Shown: piece after piece, positions 41,249 through 49,780 of the stretch
Numbering within the stretch: position 1 is the first letter of the stretch
Layout of the letters: every line of letters begins with the position of its first letter
Program-made: the position numbers and the translations under genes
The notes under the pieces: model-generated
The model's input: the letters and a program-made list of their open reading frames with translations, nothing else
Told to the model about the DNA's origin: nothing
The model's database searches: none
DNA from: an uncultured Collinsella sp.
Lineage (GTDB): Bacteria; Actinomycetota; Coriobacteriia; Coriobacteriales; Coriobacteriaceae
Direction of reading: 5' to 3'
Length of the DNA: 64,000 bases
Assembly (NCBI GenBank): GCA_958435945.1
Contig: CAUBIC010000001.1
Location: 186,001-250,000 of the forward strand

Positions 41249-44200
41249 ATGGCAAACTACAGTCCACAACACTTTGAGCCTCGGGCCAAGACTGTCAACG
41301 TCAAGGGCGTTGCCAACCGCGCCGTCGCAACCGTTTTGACGGCGGGCCTCATCGCTCAGCCGCTCATGTCGCCGCTGGCGGCAATCGCCGCACCGTCAAC
41401 CGATAACGGCGATTCTGTTCAGGGGGGGGGTAGTTCTGTAGAGAACACCGTTGCCGCCGGTAACCAAGCGGTCGTAAAGACGGCTGCCCAGCTGGCCGAG
41501 GAGTCGGCAAAGCAGCTCAAGGACGCTCAGGCCGCCTACGATGCCGCCCAGAAGAAGGCCGACGCGGCGGGCCAGTCTCAAAAGCAGGCGCAGCAGCAAA
41601 AGAATCAGGCCTCGCAGGCCGTGACCGATAACGCCGCCGAGCAGAACGAGGCCGAGGTAGCCGCGCTTCAGGAGAAGATTGACGAGCTTAAGGCAGCCGT
41701 CGAAAAGACCGAGCAGCAGCAGAAGAAGCTGGGCGACCTGAACGATCAGCTCGAACAGGCCAACAAGAGTGTCGAGGATAAGACCCAGGCGCTCAAGGAC
41801 GCCAAGGCAAAGCAGGATGAGGCCAAGAAGGCCCTCGACGATGCCCAGGCCAAGCTCGAGGCCATGGGTATGGACGAGTACGAGGCCGCCAAGAAGGCCG
41901 TCGAGGACGCGCAGGCAAAGCTCGATGACGCCAATAAGGCCGTTGCTACTGCACAGGCCAATCTGGACCAGGCCAAGGCTGCCGAGGCCAGCGCTCAGCA
42001 GGAAAAGAAGGACACTGAGGCCGCTTTGACTTCCGCCCAGGCCAAGAAGCAGGAGACTGCCGCTGCTCTCGCAGCCGCAACCACCGCGCGCGATAACGCC
42101 CAGCAGAAGTTCAACCAGGCGCAGGCCGCGCTAAATGCTGCCGTCTCGGGTACGGGTGTCGACCTGAGTGCGCTTGAGGCCGCCAAGAAGGCTGCTGCTG
42201 GTGAGCTCAAGACCGCGCAGGCGGAGCTCAATGCCGCGACGGATGCCGACGCCACCGCACAGACAAATCTGCAGGCCGCCCAGGCTGCCGTCGCTGCCGC
42301 GCAGGAGAAGGCCAACGCCGCCAACGCTGCTGTGGCATCTGCCCAGTCTGCATACGGTGCGGCAAACAAGGAGTACAACGCCGCCGCCAGCAAGCGCGAC
42401 GCTGCGAAGTCGGCATACGAGCAGGCTCAGCAGACCGAGGCCGACAAGAAGGCGGAGTACGACCGACTCGTCGAGGTCCGCCAACAGAAGCACAGCGAGT
42501 TCGATCAGGCTCGTGCTGAAGTAACCGACGCACACAATGCATACGACGCCGCAAACGCCGAGGTCGAGAAGCTCAACCAGCAGATTGCCGACCTCAAGTC
42601 GCACATGACCGTAGACCAGAATGTCATCAACCAGGGTATGTTCGGCTTCTTGAACTACATCATTGGCGGCAGCCAGTTCACAGCCACGCAGAAGTCGAAT
42701 GCAAGCACTGCCGCGTCGATGCTCATGGGGACGACAGATAAACAGAGCTGGTATGATAGTTATGTCGATCAGGACATGTCTCGCGACACCAATCCGCTCT
42801 CCTTGGAGCAGATGCGTAACGCCCTGACCTATCTCGATACCCAGAACAACCTCCGCAAGGCGAACGGCCAGTCGGAGCTTAGCGTCAGCCTCCGCATGAC
42901 CGCAGCAGCTGCACTCAACGCCTCATATTCATCGAATATTTGGGATCACTCGAACTGCTATTTCGATCAAGGTGAGAACCTTGCAGGCGGCGGCGGGGCA
43001 TACACCGGAGGCGAGACCGAGGATACGCTTGGCTGGCCATATACCGGCCTCTACACCCAGGAGAAAGAGGCATTCGATAAGTACGTCGCGCAGTATGGCG
43101 ACGCGCTCGGTAGCCATCGATATGATTCCTACTATATCTATCAGCACTACAACAGCATCTACCATGAGTGCGGGCACTATCTCAACATCATCGATGCCGG
43201 CGCGAAGGCTATCGGCATCGCGACCGGTAGCGGTAAGAATACCGATTCCGAGGTAACCGTTTTCGACTATAGCGGGAGCACGGGGCAGAAGGATTTCACT
43301 GTCTCCGAGTTCAAGAAGCTCGTCAACGACTACATCGAATCCGCCTACAATGCAGGCGGCACGCAGGAGCAGAAGGAGCAGCTGAAGCAGCTTCAGAACA
43401 AGCTGGCAGATGCGCAGAAGAACTTCGGGACCGCTGGAACGGCTTATTCTAACGCGTTGGATAAGCAAGAAAGCGCTCGCGACGCCTATACCGCGGCCGA
43501 CACGAACATGAACACCGCCAAGGGCGAGTACGAGAAGGCTAAATCCAGCACCGCCGCCGCGAAGACGGCATACGATGCCGCCGAAGCCAAACTCAAGGGC
43601 ATCGACGTCAAGACGCCCCAGACCAAGCTCGATGCCGCCAAGAGCAAGGCCGCTACTGCCCAGGCAGCTCTCGATAAGGCAAACGCCACGCTTGCTGACA
43701 GTAAGACGAAGGCAGCCGATGCCGCTGCTCACAAGGCGAAGGCTCGCAGCGCCCGCGACGCCGCCAAGGTAAAGTCCGATCAAGCCAACGAGGCGTATGA
43801 CAACGCCACGGCTTCGGTCAAGGATCTTACCGCCAAATGCGATGCCGCCAATAGGGATCTTAAGAACAAGCAGGGCGCGCTTGGCGAGGCCGAGAAGGCC
43901 GACGCTGTTGCCCAGGCTGGTGTAGACAAGGCCCAGGGCGCAGATGCACAGGCCGCGACCGCTCTTTCGAACGCCAAACAGGCAGTTGCCGCCAAGAAGC
44001 AGGCCCTGTCCGACGCACAGACGAAGGCCAAGGCCGCCGAGGGCGAACTGGCCACCGCAAACAAGGCCTTCGAGCGCTTCGCCGGCGCTCAGAAGGCGGT
44101 CGACGACGCCAAGACCGCCTATGACGCTGCCGTGGCCAGTGTCGCCGATGCCCAGAAGCAGCTCGAGGCCGCCAACGAAGCCGTCGTCGATGCGAACCTC

Positions 44201-44704
44201 GATATCGTCAAGGCCAAGGCCGAGCTTGCCAACGACGAGGCACTCAGGGCCGATCTTGAGGCTGTCGACCACAAGGCATCCCTTGCCGCGGGCACGACGG
44301 GCAACGAGAAGCTGGTCAAGCTTAACGCTGCCTACGCTCGCTATAAGGCTGCCGTCGATGCCGCCGCTGGCCTCAAGGCTGCCCTGGGCGATGCCGATGC
44401 CAAGCTGTCCGATGCCAACGACGCCTATGCCGCCGCGCTTGCCGAGTTTGGCGATGCCAAGGATGCCCTGGCTGCCGCGCAGGCCGAGTACGACAAGTAT
44501 CATCCCAAGGCTGAGCCGCAGGCCAAGCCTCAGGTTGCGCAGGCTGCTGCAAAGGCTCCTGTCGCCAAGAAGAAGGCCACGGACGGTGCGCTTGCCCAGA
44601 CTGGCGACAATTCCGCTCTTGCGGGCGAGGTGTTCGTCATCGGCGGTATCACCCTCGTGGCCGCTGGTGTGACGCTGAGCGATCGTCGTCGCAAGCAGAT
44701 GTAG
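41249..44704 (+). CDS. Large cell-wall-anchored coiled-coil surface protein with CAP domain
   Basis: An 1151-residue secreted protein. The signal peptide spans about 26-52 (AVATVLTAGLIAQPLMSPLAAIAA). Residues 70-455 and 700-1090 are Ala/Lys/Glu/Gln-rich heptad coiled coils (QAAYDAAQKKADAA type) like SEC10/PgrA surface proteins. Between them lies a CAP/SCP-like domain (about 495-690) with HSNCYFDQGENLAGG and YHECGHYLNIID. The C-terminus has LAQTG (1115-1119), a hydrophobic helix and RRRKQM, a class E-type sortase signal. A run of nine G at 41422-41430, just after the signal peptide, could switch the gene on and off. AAAGGGAGAAAG precedes the ATG. Confidence 0.92.
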   Translation: MANYSPQHFEPRAKTVNVKGVANRAVATVLTAGLIAQPLMSPLAAIAAPSTDNGDSVQGGGSSVENTVAAGNQAVVKTAAQLAEESAKQLKDAQAAYDAAQKKADAAGQSQKQAQQQKNQASQAVTDNAAEQNEAEVAALQEKIDELKAAVEKTEQQQKKLGDLNDQLEQANKSVEDKTQALKDAKAKQDEAKKALDDAQAKLEAMGMDEYEAAKKAVEDAQAKLDDANKAVATAQANLDQAKAAEASAQQEKKDTEAALTSAQAKKQETAAALAAATTARDNAQQKFNQAQAALNAAVSGTGVDLSALEAAKKAAAGELKTAQAELNAATDADATAQTNLQAAQAAVAAAQEKANAANAAVASAQSAYGAANKEYNAAASKRDAAKSAYEQAQQTEADKKAEYDRLVEVRQQKHSEFDQARAEVTDAHNAYDAANAEVEKLNQQIADLKSHMTVDQNVINQGMFGFLNYIIGGSQFTATQKSNASTAASMLMGTTDKQSWYDSYVDQDMSRDTNPLSLEQMRNALTYLDTQNNLRKANGQSELSVSLRMTAAAALNASYSSNIWDHSNCYFDQGENLAGGGGAYTGGETEDTLGWPYTGLYTQEKEAFDKYVAQYGDALGSHRYDSYYIYQHYNSIYHECGHYLNIIDAGAKAIGIATGSGKNTDSEVTVFDYSGSTGQKDFTVSEFKKLVNDYIESAYNAGGTQEQKEQLKQLQNKLADAQKNFGTAGTAYSNALDKQESARDAYTAADTNMNTAKGEYEKAKSSTAAAKTAYDAAEAKLKGIDVKTPQTKLDAAKSKAATAQAALDKANATLADSKTKAADAAAHKAKARSARDAAKVKSDQANEAYDNATASVKDLTAKCDAANRDLKNKQGALGEAEKADAVAQAGVDKAQGADAQAATALSNAKQAVAAKKQALSDAQTKAKAAEGELATANKAFERFAGAQKAVDDAKTAYDAAVASVADAQKQLEAANEAVVDANLDIVKAKAELANDEALRADLEAVDHKASLAAGTTGNEKLVKLNAAYARYKAAVDAAAGLKAALGDADAKLSDANDAYAAALAEFGDAKDALAAAQAEYDKYHPKAEPQAKPQVAQAAAKAPVAKKKATDGALAQTGDNSALAGEVFVIGGITLVAAGVTLSDRRRKQM
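41422..41430 (+). repeat. Homopolymeric G9 tract in coding sequence
   Basis: Nine consecutive G give CAG-GGG-GGG-GGT-AGT in frame. Loss of one G yields GTA-GTT-CTG-TAG; gain of one yields GGG-TAG. Both off-phases stop at once, as expected of a phase-variable switch. Confidence 0.85.
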
Positions 44705-44772
44705 CGTTTCGAGCGTAGTTTCTGCAACGAACTTCAATTCATAACGGGACCGTCTCGTTAGCCAAACGATAA

Positions 44773-44812
44773 GGCCGGCGCGCTGTTAAACGCAGCGCGC
44801 TGGCCTTTCTTT
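44773..44812 (+). terminator. Terminator after the surface protein gene
   Basis: GGCCGGCGCGCTG (44773-44785) pairs with CAGCGCGCTGGCC (44793-44805), followed by TTTCTTT. Confidence 0.92.
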
Positions 44813-44828
44813 GTTTCGATATCAAAAA

Positions 44829-44863
44829 GCCCGGTCGGTAGCCGCGAAAGCTACCGACCGGGC
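44829..44863 (-). terminator. Terminator after the OPT transporter gene
   Basis: GCCCGGTCGGTAGC (44829-44842) is the exact reverse complement of 44850-44863. On the minus strand it is followed by TTTTT. Confidence 0.9.
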
Positions 44864-44904
44864 AAGCCGTAGGCAATATGGTTGCCGTCGAGCAGCTGCT
44901 CAGC

Positions 44905-46608
44905 TTAGCCCAGCAGGCTCAGACCCACGGAGACAAACGCCAGGATAACGCCGACGATGGACTCGCCGCCGAGCAGGCCGCTGGCGACAACCAGGCCCTG
45001 TTCCTGGAAGGCGGCGTCCTTGGCAGCCCTCTCCTCGTCAGAAAGACCGGCGGTGGCGTCGCGGTGGGCGGACCACTTGTCGTAGGCGAGCTTGACGCAG
45101 GAGCCCAGGAAAGCCGTGAGTGACATGTAGAACGGCAGGTACACGCCCAGGCCGATCATCATGGCCGGAATGCCGAGCCAGTACATGACGATGCCGGCGA
45201 TAAAGCCGCCAACGAACCACGGCACGCTCGGGATGCCCGAGACCATGGTGGCGACCACACTTGCCTGCGCGGCAACAAAGCTCTTGTCGGGGCCAAAGGC
45301 GTCCGGACCATAGGCGGTGACGAGCGCGACCATGACGGCGGCGGCGACCAGGGCGCCCACGATGCCGCCAATGGCCTGACCGATCCACTGCGCACGCGGG
45401 TTGGTGCCCAGTACGGCGCCGGCCTTAAAGTCGTTCATGACGTCGCCCGCAAGGCCGCACGCCACGGCTACGATGCCGGCGATAAAGAACAGCTTGACCT
45501 GAGCGATCTGTGCGAAGGCAGCGACGATGAGCATGACTATGAGGCCAAAGATCTCCATGGGGTCGATGCCCGTCTGGCCGCAGCTCTGTGCGCTCATGAT
45601 GGTGGTGACAAAGGTGAACAGCGTCACGATGACGGCCGGAACGGGACCAAGGTCAAGCACGATGGCGATGATCACGGCGATGGCGGCAGCGCCCAGGCCG
45701 ATGATGCCGGCGTCGAGCTTAAGGGAGCCCGAGATGAGCGATTGCTCGTCGGTGTCGGTGGAGCTGTCGGCGGCAAGACCGCGGACGATGCCGGCGACCT
45801 GCGGCAGGATGTCCTTGAGGACGACGGCGACGCCAAAGCCCATCATGAGGCCCATGCCCAGGGACTTGACGATGCCCTGCGCAGTCACAACGTCGAACAG
45901 ACCGGCAGTGGTGCCGCCCACGATGATGCCAAAGTTGCCCAGCAGGGCGCCGGCAAACCAGAAGGCGACCGGGGCGAAGCCCACGAGGAAGCCGACGGAG
46001 AGCAGCATGGGCGAGTTGTAGATGCCAAAGGTCACGCCGGGGATGTTGAGCGTGCACAGCATGCTAGGCACAATGCCCAGAGCATCGCGCAGCACGCTAT
46101 AGATGCCGGCGATGGCCATGGAACCAAAGAGCTGCTTGCCGGTTTTGCCGCCAGCCTCGGTCGCGCGCAGGGTCTGAGCTGCGGCGTTGCCGGTGGGGAA
46201 CTCCAGCGCGGCGTCCACGATAAAGTGACGGTGGATGAGTGCCGTGGCCAGCAGGCCCAGGATGGTGCCAGCGAGTGCCACGATAAACATGTCGAGCCAG
46301 CTGATCTGGTCGGCATAGCCCAGCATCCAGGCGCCCGGGATAGTAAACGCCAGACCGCCGGCGACCATGGCGCCTGCGGACATGATGGTGTGGGTGACGT
46401 TGGCCTCGTTGAGGCTGGCGTTGCCCATGAGCTTAAGGAAGAACAGCGAGATGACGGCAGCGAAGACGATCGGCCAGGGGAGTGCGCCCATCTTGAGGGC
46501 GGTGTAGGCCGAGCTTGCCGTGATGATCACGCAGCCAAGGACGCCGATGACGACGCCGCGCAGCGTGAGTTGCCCGCGCATCGAAGCGCGGTTCGAGGGA
46601 TTGCTCAT
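44905..46608 (-). CDS. OPT-family oligopeptide transporter
   Basis: A 567-residue membrane protein with about 14-16 helices. Family landmarks are SSAYTALKMGALPWPIVFAA near the N-terminus, FPTGNAAAQTLRATEAGGKTG, NSPMLLSVGFLVGF, GLAGDVMNDFKAGAVLGTNPRAQW and IPSVPWFVGGFIAGIVMYWLG. OPT proteins take up small peptides or metal chelates with protons. It is monocistronic and divergent from coaX, with its own terminator. AAGGAGTT precedes the ATG. Confidence 0.94.
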   Translation of the reverse strand: MSNPSNRASMRGQLTLRGVVIGVLGCVIITASSAYTALKMGALPWPIVFAAVISLFFLKLMGNASLNEANVTHTIMSAGAMVAGGLAFTIPGAWMLGYADQISWLDMFIVALAGTILGLLATALIHRHFIVDAALEFPTGNAAAQTLRATEAGGKTGKQLFGSMAIAGIYSVLRDALGIVPSMLCTLNIPGVTFGIYNSPMLLSVGFLVGFAPVAFWFAGALLGNFGIIVGGTTAGLFDVVTAQGIVKSLGMGLMMGFGVAVVLKDILPQVAGIVRGLAADSSTDTDEQSLISGSLKLDAGIIGLGAAAIAVIIAIVLDLGPVPAVIVTLFTFVTTIMSAQSCGQTGIDPMEIFGLIVMLIVAAFAQIAQVKLFFIAGIVAVACGLAGDVMNDFKAGAVLGTNPRAQWIGQAIGGIVGALVAAAVMVALVTAYGPDAFGPDKSFVAAQASVVATMVSGIPSVPWFVGGFIAGIVMYWLGIPAMMIGLGVYLPFYMSLTAFLGSCVKLAYDKWSAHRDATAGLSDEERAAKDAAFQEQGLVVASGLLGGESIVGVILAFVSVGLSLLG

Positions 46609-46800
46609 ATAGAACTCCTTTGCGTATATCCGCTTCCCCCGGGAGCGCCGCTACGGATACGGCGCGGGAAGTCGGGTTACCAAGGGCCGCCGCGTGAGCT
46701 CGCAAACGACCGCGCACCAGTATAGCCGTAAGCTAGTCATTTTGGGATGACTGGTTTAGGTAGGCGATATACTGCTGGGCAGACGAAAGGAGCGCCGACG

Positions 46801-47652
46801 ATGCTTAATGGGTGCGCATGTATATTGACGGTCGACGTGGGTAACACGTTCATTCGCTTTGGCCTGTTTGCAGAGGATTCGGCCGCGGCGCAGGAATGCC
46901 CGCTTGCGACGTGCGAGATCACGACGCCATCGAGCATTACGGCCGACGAAGCGCGTATGCGTCTCGCTCAAGTCATGGCCGCGCTGGCGGCTGATGCGGG
47001 CATGCCCGGCGCGCTCGTGCCCACGGCTGCTGTGCTGAGCTGCGTGGTCCCGGCGCTCGAGCGCCCGTGGAAGGCGGCACTTTCCCGTACCTGTACGGGG
47101 CGCGTGCTCACGGTGGGGCCGGGCCTCAAGACCGGCATACCCGTGCACTACGATGACCCGGCCGAGATCGGTCCCGACCGCATCGCCGACGCCGTGGCGG
47201 CCCGCGCCGTCTACGGCTCGCCGTGCATCGTGATCGACCTGGGCACGACGACCAATATCGAGGTCATCGACGCGCACGGTACCTTTGTCGGCGGCGTTAT
47301 CGCGCCAGGCCTGGCCCTCGGCGCCCGTTCGCTTTCGGCGGCAGCAGCGCGCCTGCCTCAGGTTGAGCCCTCGGCGCCGACACACGTCATCGGCCGCAAC
47401 ACGCGTGAGGCCATGCGCTCGGGCGTGGTTCTGGGCGAGGTGGCCCGCATCGACGGCATGCTCGACATGGTGCTTGCCGAGATGCGCGCGACCAAGGCCG
47501 CGGGGGAGGGCGATGTGCCCATCGTCATTACCGGCGACGATGCCAAGGCGCTTGCGGCGCTGGTCGGTCACAGTCTGACGGTCGACGACGCGCTGACGCT
47601 GCGGGGCCTCGCCGAGCTCTACCACATCAACCAAAAGCCCCGCCGCGCGTAG
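46801..47652 (+). CDS. coaX: Type III pantothenate kinase
   Basis: A 283-residue ASKHA kinase that phosphorylates pantothenate, the first step of coenzyme A synthesis. Motifs are ILTVDVGNTFIRFGLF (phosphate 1), GPDRIADAVAARAVYG, IVIDLGTTTNIEVID (phosphate 2) and GGVIAPGLALGARSLSAAAARLPQV. GAAAGGAG precedes ATG 46801; the in-frame ATG at 46747 lies too far upstream. It is followed 80 bases later by the deoxycytidylate deaminase gene on the same strand. Confidence 0.95.
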   Translation: MLNGCACILTVDVGNTFIRFGLFAEDSAAAQECPLATCEITTPSSITADEARMRLAQVMAALAADAGMPGALVPTAAVLSCVVPALERPWKAALSRTCTGRVLTVGPGLKTGIPVHYDDPAEIGPDRIADAVAARAVYGSPCIVIDLGTTTNIEVIDAHGTFVGGVIAPGLALGARSLSAAAARLPQVEPSAPTHVIGRNTREAMRSGVVLGEVARIDGMLDMVLAEMRATKAAGEGDVPIVITGDDAKALAALVGHSLTVDDALTLRGLAELYHINQKPRRA

Positions 47653-47732
47653 CGATGGGGCGGTGGGATAAGCGCCCCTACCTTTCACCTGCTACAATGG
47701 GTCAAACTATTGCGATTTCGGAGGTGTCTGGC

Positions 47733-48257
47733 ATGTCGGACGATCTTCATCAAACTGCGTCGGGCAAGCGCCGCGACGTTATTAGCTGGGATGAGTTCTT
47801 TATGAGCGTGGCCATCGCCGCGCAGCGCCGCAGTAAGGACCCCAACACGCAGGTGGGCGCGTGCATCGCCAACACCAACCACCGCATCCTTTCGGTGGGC
47901 TACAACGGTACGCCCTCGGCACTCAACGATGACTTTTTCCCGTGGGGCACGAGCGATGACCCGTTGCAGGACAAGCACAACTACGTAGTCCATGCCGAGG
48001 CAAACGCCGTGCTCAACTACCGCGGCTCGCTCAAAGACCTTGAGGGTTCCACGGTCTACGTCACGCTGTTCCCGTGCCACGACTGCGCCAAGATCCTGGC
48101 GCAGGTAGGTGTAGGCGAGGTCGTCTACCTGGACAACAAGTATGCCGATACCGACGACGGCCGTATCAGCCGCCGCATTCTCGACTCCTGCGGCATCAGT
48201 TACCGCCAGGTCATCGTCGATGTCCAGATTGGTACCGGGGGACAGGCTCAGCAGTAG
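47733..48257 (+). CDS. dCMP deaminase / ComEB-like cytidine deaminase-fold protein
   Basis: A 174-residue zinc deaminase converting dCMP to dUMP for dTMP synthesis. Zinc and catalytic residues are in VVHAEANAVLNY (HAE) and LFPCHDCAKILAQ (PCxxC). The segment RRSKDPNTQVGACIANTNHRI matches the family. I chose ATG at 47733, preceded by GGAGGTG, over ATG at 47655. The substrate could also be a related deoxynucleotide. Confidence 0.92.
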   Translation: MSDDLHQTASGKRRDVISWDEFFMSVAIAAQRRSKDPNTQVGACIANTNHRILSVGYNGTPSALNDDFFPWGTSDDPLQDKHNYVVHAEANAVLNYRGSLKDLEGSTVYVTLFPCHDCAKILAQVGVGEVVYLDNKYADTDDGRISRRILDSCGISYRQVIVDVQIGTGGQAQQ

Positions 48258-48427
48258 CGCGTGCCAACGCCAGCTGGCGGCAAAACAGCCAAAAGAGCCC
48301 CGTCCCAAATTGACTACTCGTGAAAGTCGCGTCCGCGCGCATGGACGGCTCGTGAGCGGGTACATGGCTGTAGTAACATAGCTTCTGTCCGCGGGCGTGC
48401 CCGCGTTATTGTGAGAAAGGAGCCCCT

Positions 48428-48706
48428 GTGGCTGTTAACGAAGAGCTGCTTAAGAAGGTTCTTGAAGAGATTCGCCCCAACCTGCAGGCTGACGGCGGCG
48501 ATATGGAGTATGTGGGCGTTGACGACGAGGGCGTCGTCAAACTGGAGCTGCAGGGCGCCTGTGCCGGTTGTCCCATGAGCGCCCTGACGCTTTCCATGGG
48601 CATCGAGCGTATCCTGAAGGAGCATGTGCCCGGCGTTACGCGTGTCGAGCAGGTCAATGCCTCCGGCGAGACCGATGACCTGTACGACGAGTATGCGCCG
48701 TTCTAA
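48428..48706 (+). CDS. NifU C-terminal-domain (Nfu) Fe-S carrier protein
   Basis: A 92-residue Nfu-type protein. LKKVLEEIRPNLQADGGDMEYV leads to the cluster-binding LQGACAGCPMSALTLSMGIE (CxxC), the standard NifU C-domain. It would assemble or deliver 4Fe-4S clusters. The tail is acidic. It starts with GTG, preceded by GAAAGGAGC. Genes on either side share the strand but are separated by more than 100 bases. Confidence 0.93.
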   Translation: MAVNEELLKKVLEEIRPNLQADGGDMEYVGVDDEGVVKLELQGACAGCPMSALTLSMGIERILKEHVPGVTRVEQVNASGETDDLYDEYAPF

Positions 48707-48815
48707 GAAGTGAAAGCTGCGGGCGATATGCTCCGCATAGACGTCACGCCCGAATATGCGGCTGCGAGCGCAAGGCCCGCGGCCGCTTTTGTATGTAGGG
48801 AGCAGGGGGACCGAT

Positions 48816-49637
48816 ATGCTCAACGACCTCTACCATATGCTTGATCCCGTCGCCATCTCGGCGGGGCCCATCACCATCTACTGGTACGGCTTGGCCTATG
48901 TGGTCGGAGCTCTGCTCACGGCGGTCGTCATGTACCGCACGCAGCGCCGTTGGGGTTTTGACATTACGGTCGACGACCTGACGAGTGTCGTGGTCGGCGT
49001 GGTCTTTGGCCTTATCATTGGCGCCCGCCTGTTCTACGTCATCTTTTACGGCGACGGCTACTACTGGGCGCATCCGCTCGAGATCTTTGCCACCAACGAG
49101 GGCGGCATGAGCTTCCATGGCGGCCTGGTGGGCGGCATCATCGGCGGCGTGCTCGTGTGCCGCATGTACAAGCTCGACGCCTGGACCATCGCCGACCTTG
49201 CCGTTATCGGTGCTCCGCTGGCCTTATGTCTGGGACGCTGCGCCAACTTTGTCAACGGCGAGCTGTGGGGCAAGCCGACCGATCTGCCCTGGGGCGTGGT
49301 CTTCGGTGGCACCGCGGGCGATATGCCGCGTCACCCCTCCCAGCTCTACGAGGCATTTCTTGAGGGCATCGTGCTCTTTTGCATTCTGCAGGTGCTCAGC
49401 CGCAAAAAGCCGCTACTGCCCCAAGGCACGTTTATGGGCGTGTTTGTGATGGGTTACGGCATCGTCCGCTTCCTCATTGAGTTTGTGCGCGTGCCCGATG
49501 CACAGCTGGGCTATCTGCTGGGTGGCGTTATCACCATGGGCCAGTTGCTGAGCCTGCCGCTCGTAATCGCGGGCCTGGCGCTCATCATCTTTGCTCGTCG
49601 CCGCAACCAACCCCAGCGCGTCTACCTGGACGCCTAG
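48816..49637 (+). CDS. lgt: Prolipoprotein diacylglyceryl transferase
   Basis: A 273-residue inner-membrane enzyme that transfers diacylglycerol to the lipobox cysteine of lipoprotein precursors. It has seven helices and the family motifs ITIYWYGLAYVVGALL, GGMSFHGGLVGGIIGG (His-Gly-Gly), LCLGRCANFVNGELWGKPT and RHPSQLYEAFLEG. I chose ATG at 48816 (AGGGAGCAGGGGG upstream) over ATG at 48756. It would process the amino-acid-binding lipoprotein at 22287, among others. Two foldbacks follow the stop. Confidence 0.95.
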   Translation: MLNDLYHMLDPVAISAGPITIYWYGLAYVVGALLTAVVMYRTQRRWGFDITVDDLTSVVVGVVFGLIIGARLFYVIFYGDGYYWAHPLEIFATNEGGMSFHGGLVGGIIGGVLVCRMYKLDAWTIADLAVIGAPLALCLGRCANFVNGELWGKPTDLPWGVVFGGTAGDMPRHPSQLYEAFLEGIVLFCILQVLSRKKPLLPQGTFMGVFVMGYGIVRFLIEFVRVPDAQLGYLLGGVITMGQLLSLPLVIAGLALIIFARRRNQPQRVYLDA

Positions 49638-49645
49638 CCACCAAA

Positions 49646-49680
49646 ACCACCACAAAGGGGACAGGCACCTTTGTGGTGGT
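49646..49680 (+). repeat. Foldback element, GGGACAGG core, ACCACCAC arms
   Basis: ACCACCACAAAGG (49646-49658) pairs perfectly with CCTTTGTGGTGGT (49668-49680) around GGACAGGCA. It is followed by TCGCTGGGCAACG, similar to the tail of the CCTGCC elements. Confidence 0.87.
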
Positions 49681-49707
49681 TCGCTGGGCAACGATGACAG
49701 AACCGTA

Positions 49708-49761
49708 ACGTTTCCCCAGATAAAACCTGCCAAAATAAACCTGTCCCTTTTTGGCAGGTTT
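49708..49761 (-). repeat. Foldback element, GGGACAGG core, CCTGCC arms (minus orientation)
   Basis: On the minus strand AAACCTGCCAAAA, core GGGACAGGTTTA, TTTTGGCAGGTTT, then TATCTGGGGAAACG. It lies 20 bases before the DUF6020-like start and 27 bases from the ACCACCAC element, in opposite orientation, as in a BIME pair. Confidence 0.88.
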
Positions 49762-49780
49762 CTAGAAAGGCTTTCGGACT

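Noticed and set aside
42929..44737. A 602-codon minus-strand frame opposite the surface protein
   Set aside because: Its Leu/Gly-rich sequence mirrors the Ala/Lys coiled coil on the other strand; it is a shadow.
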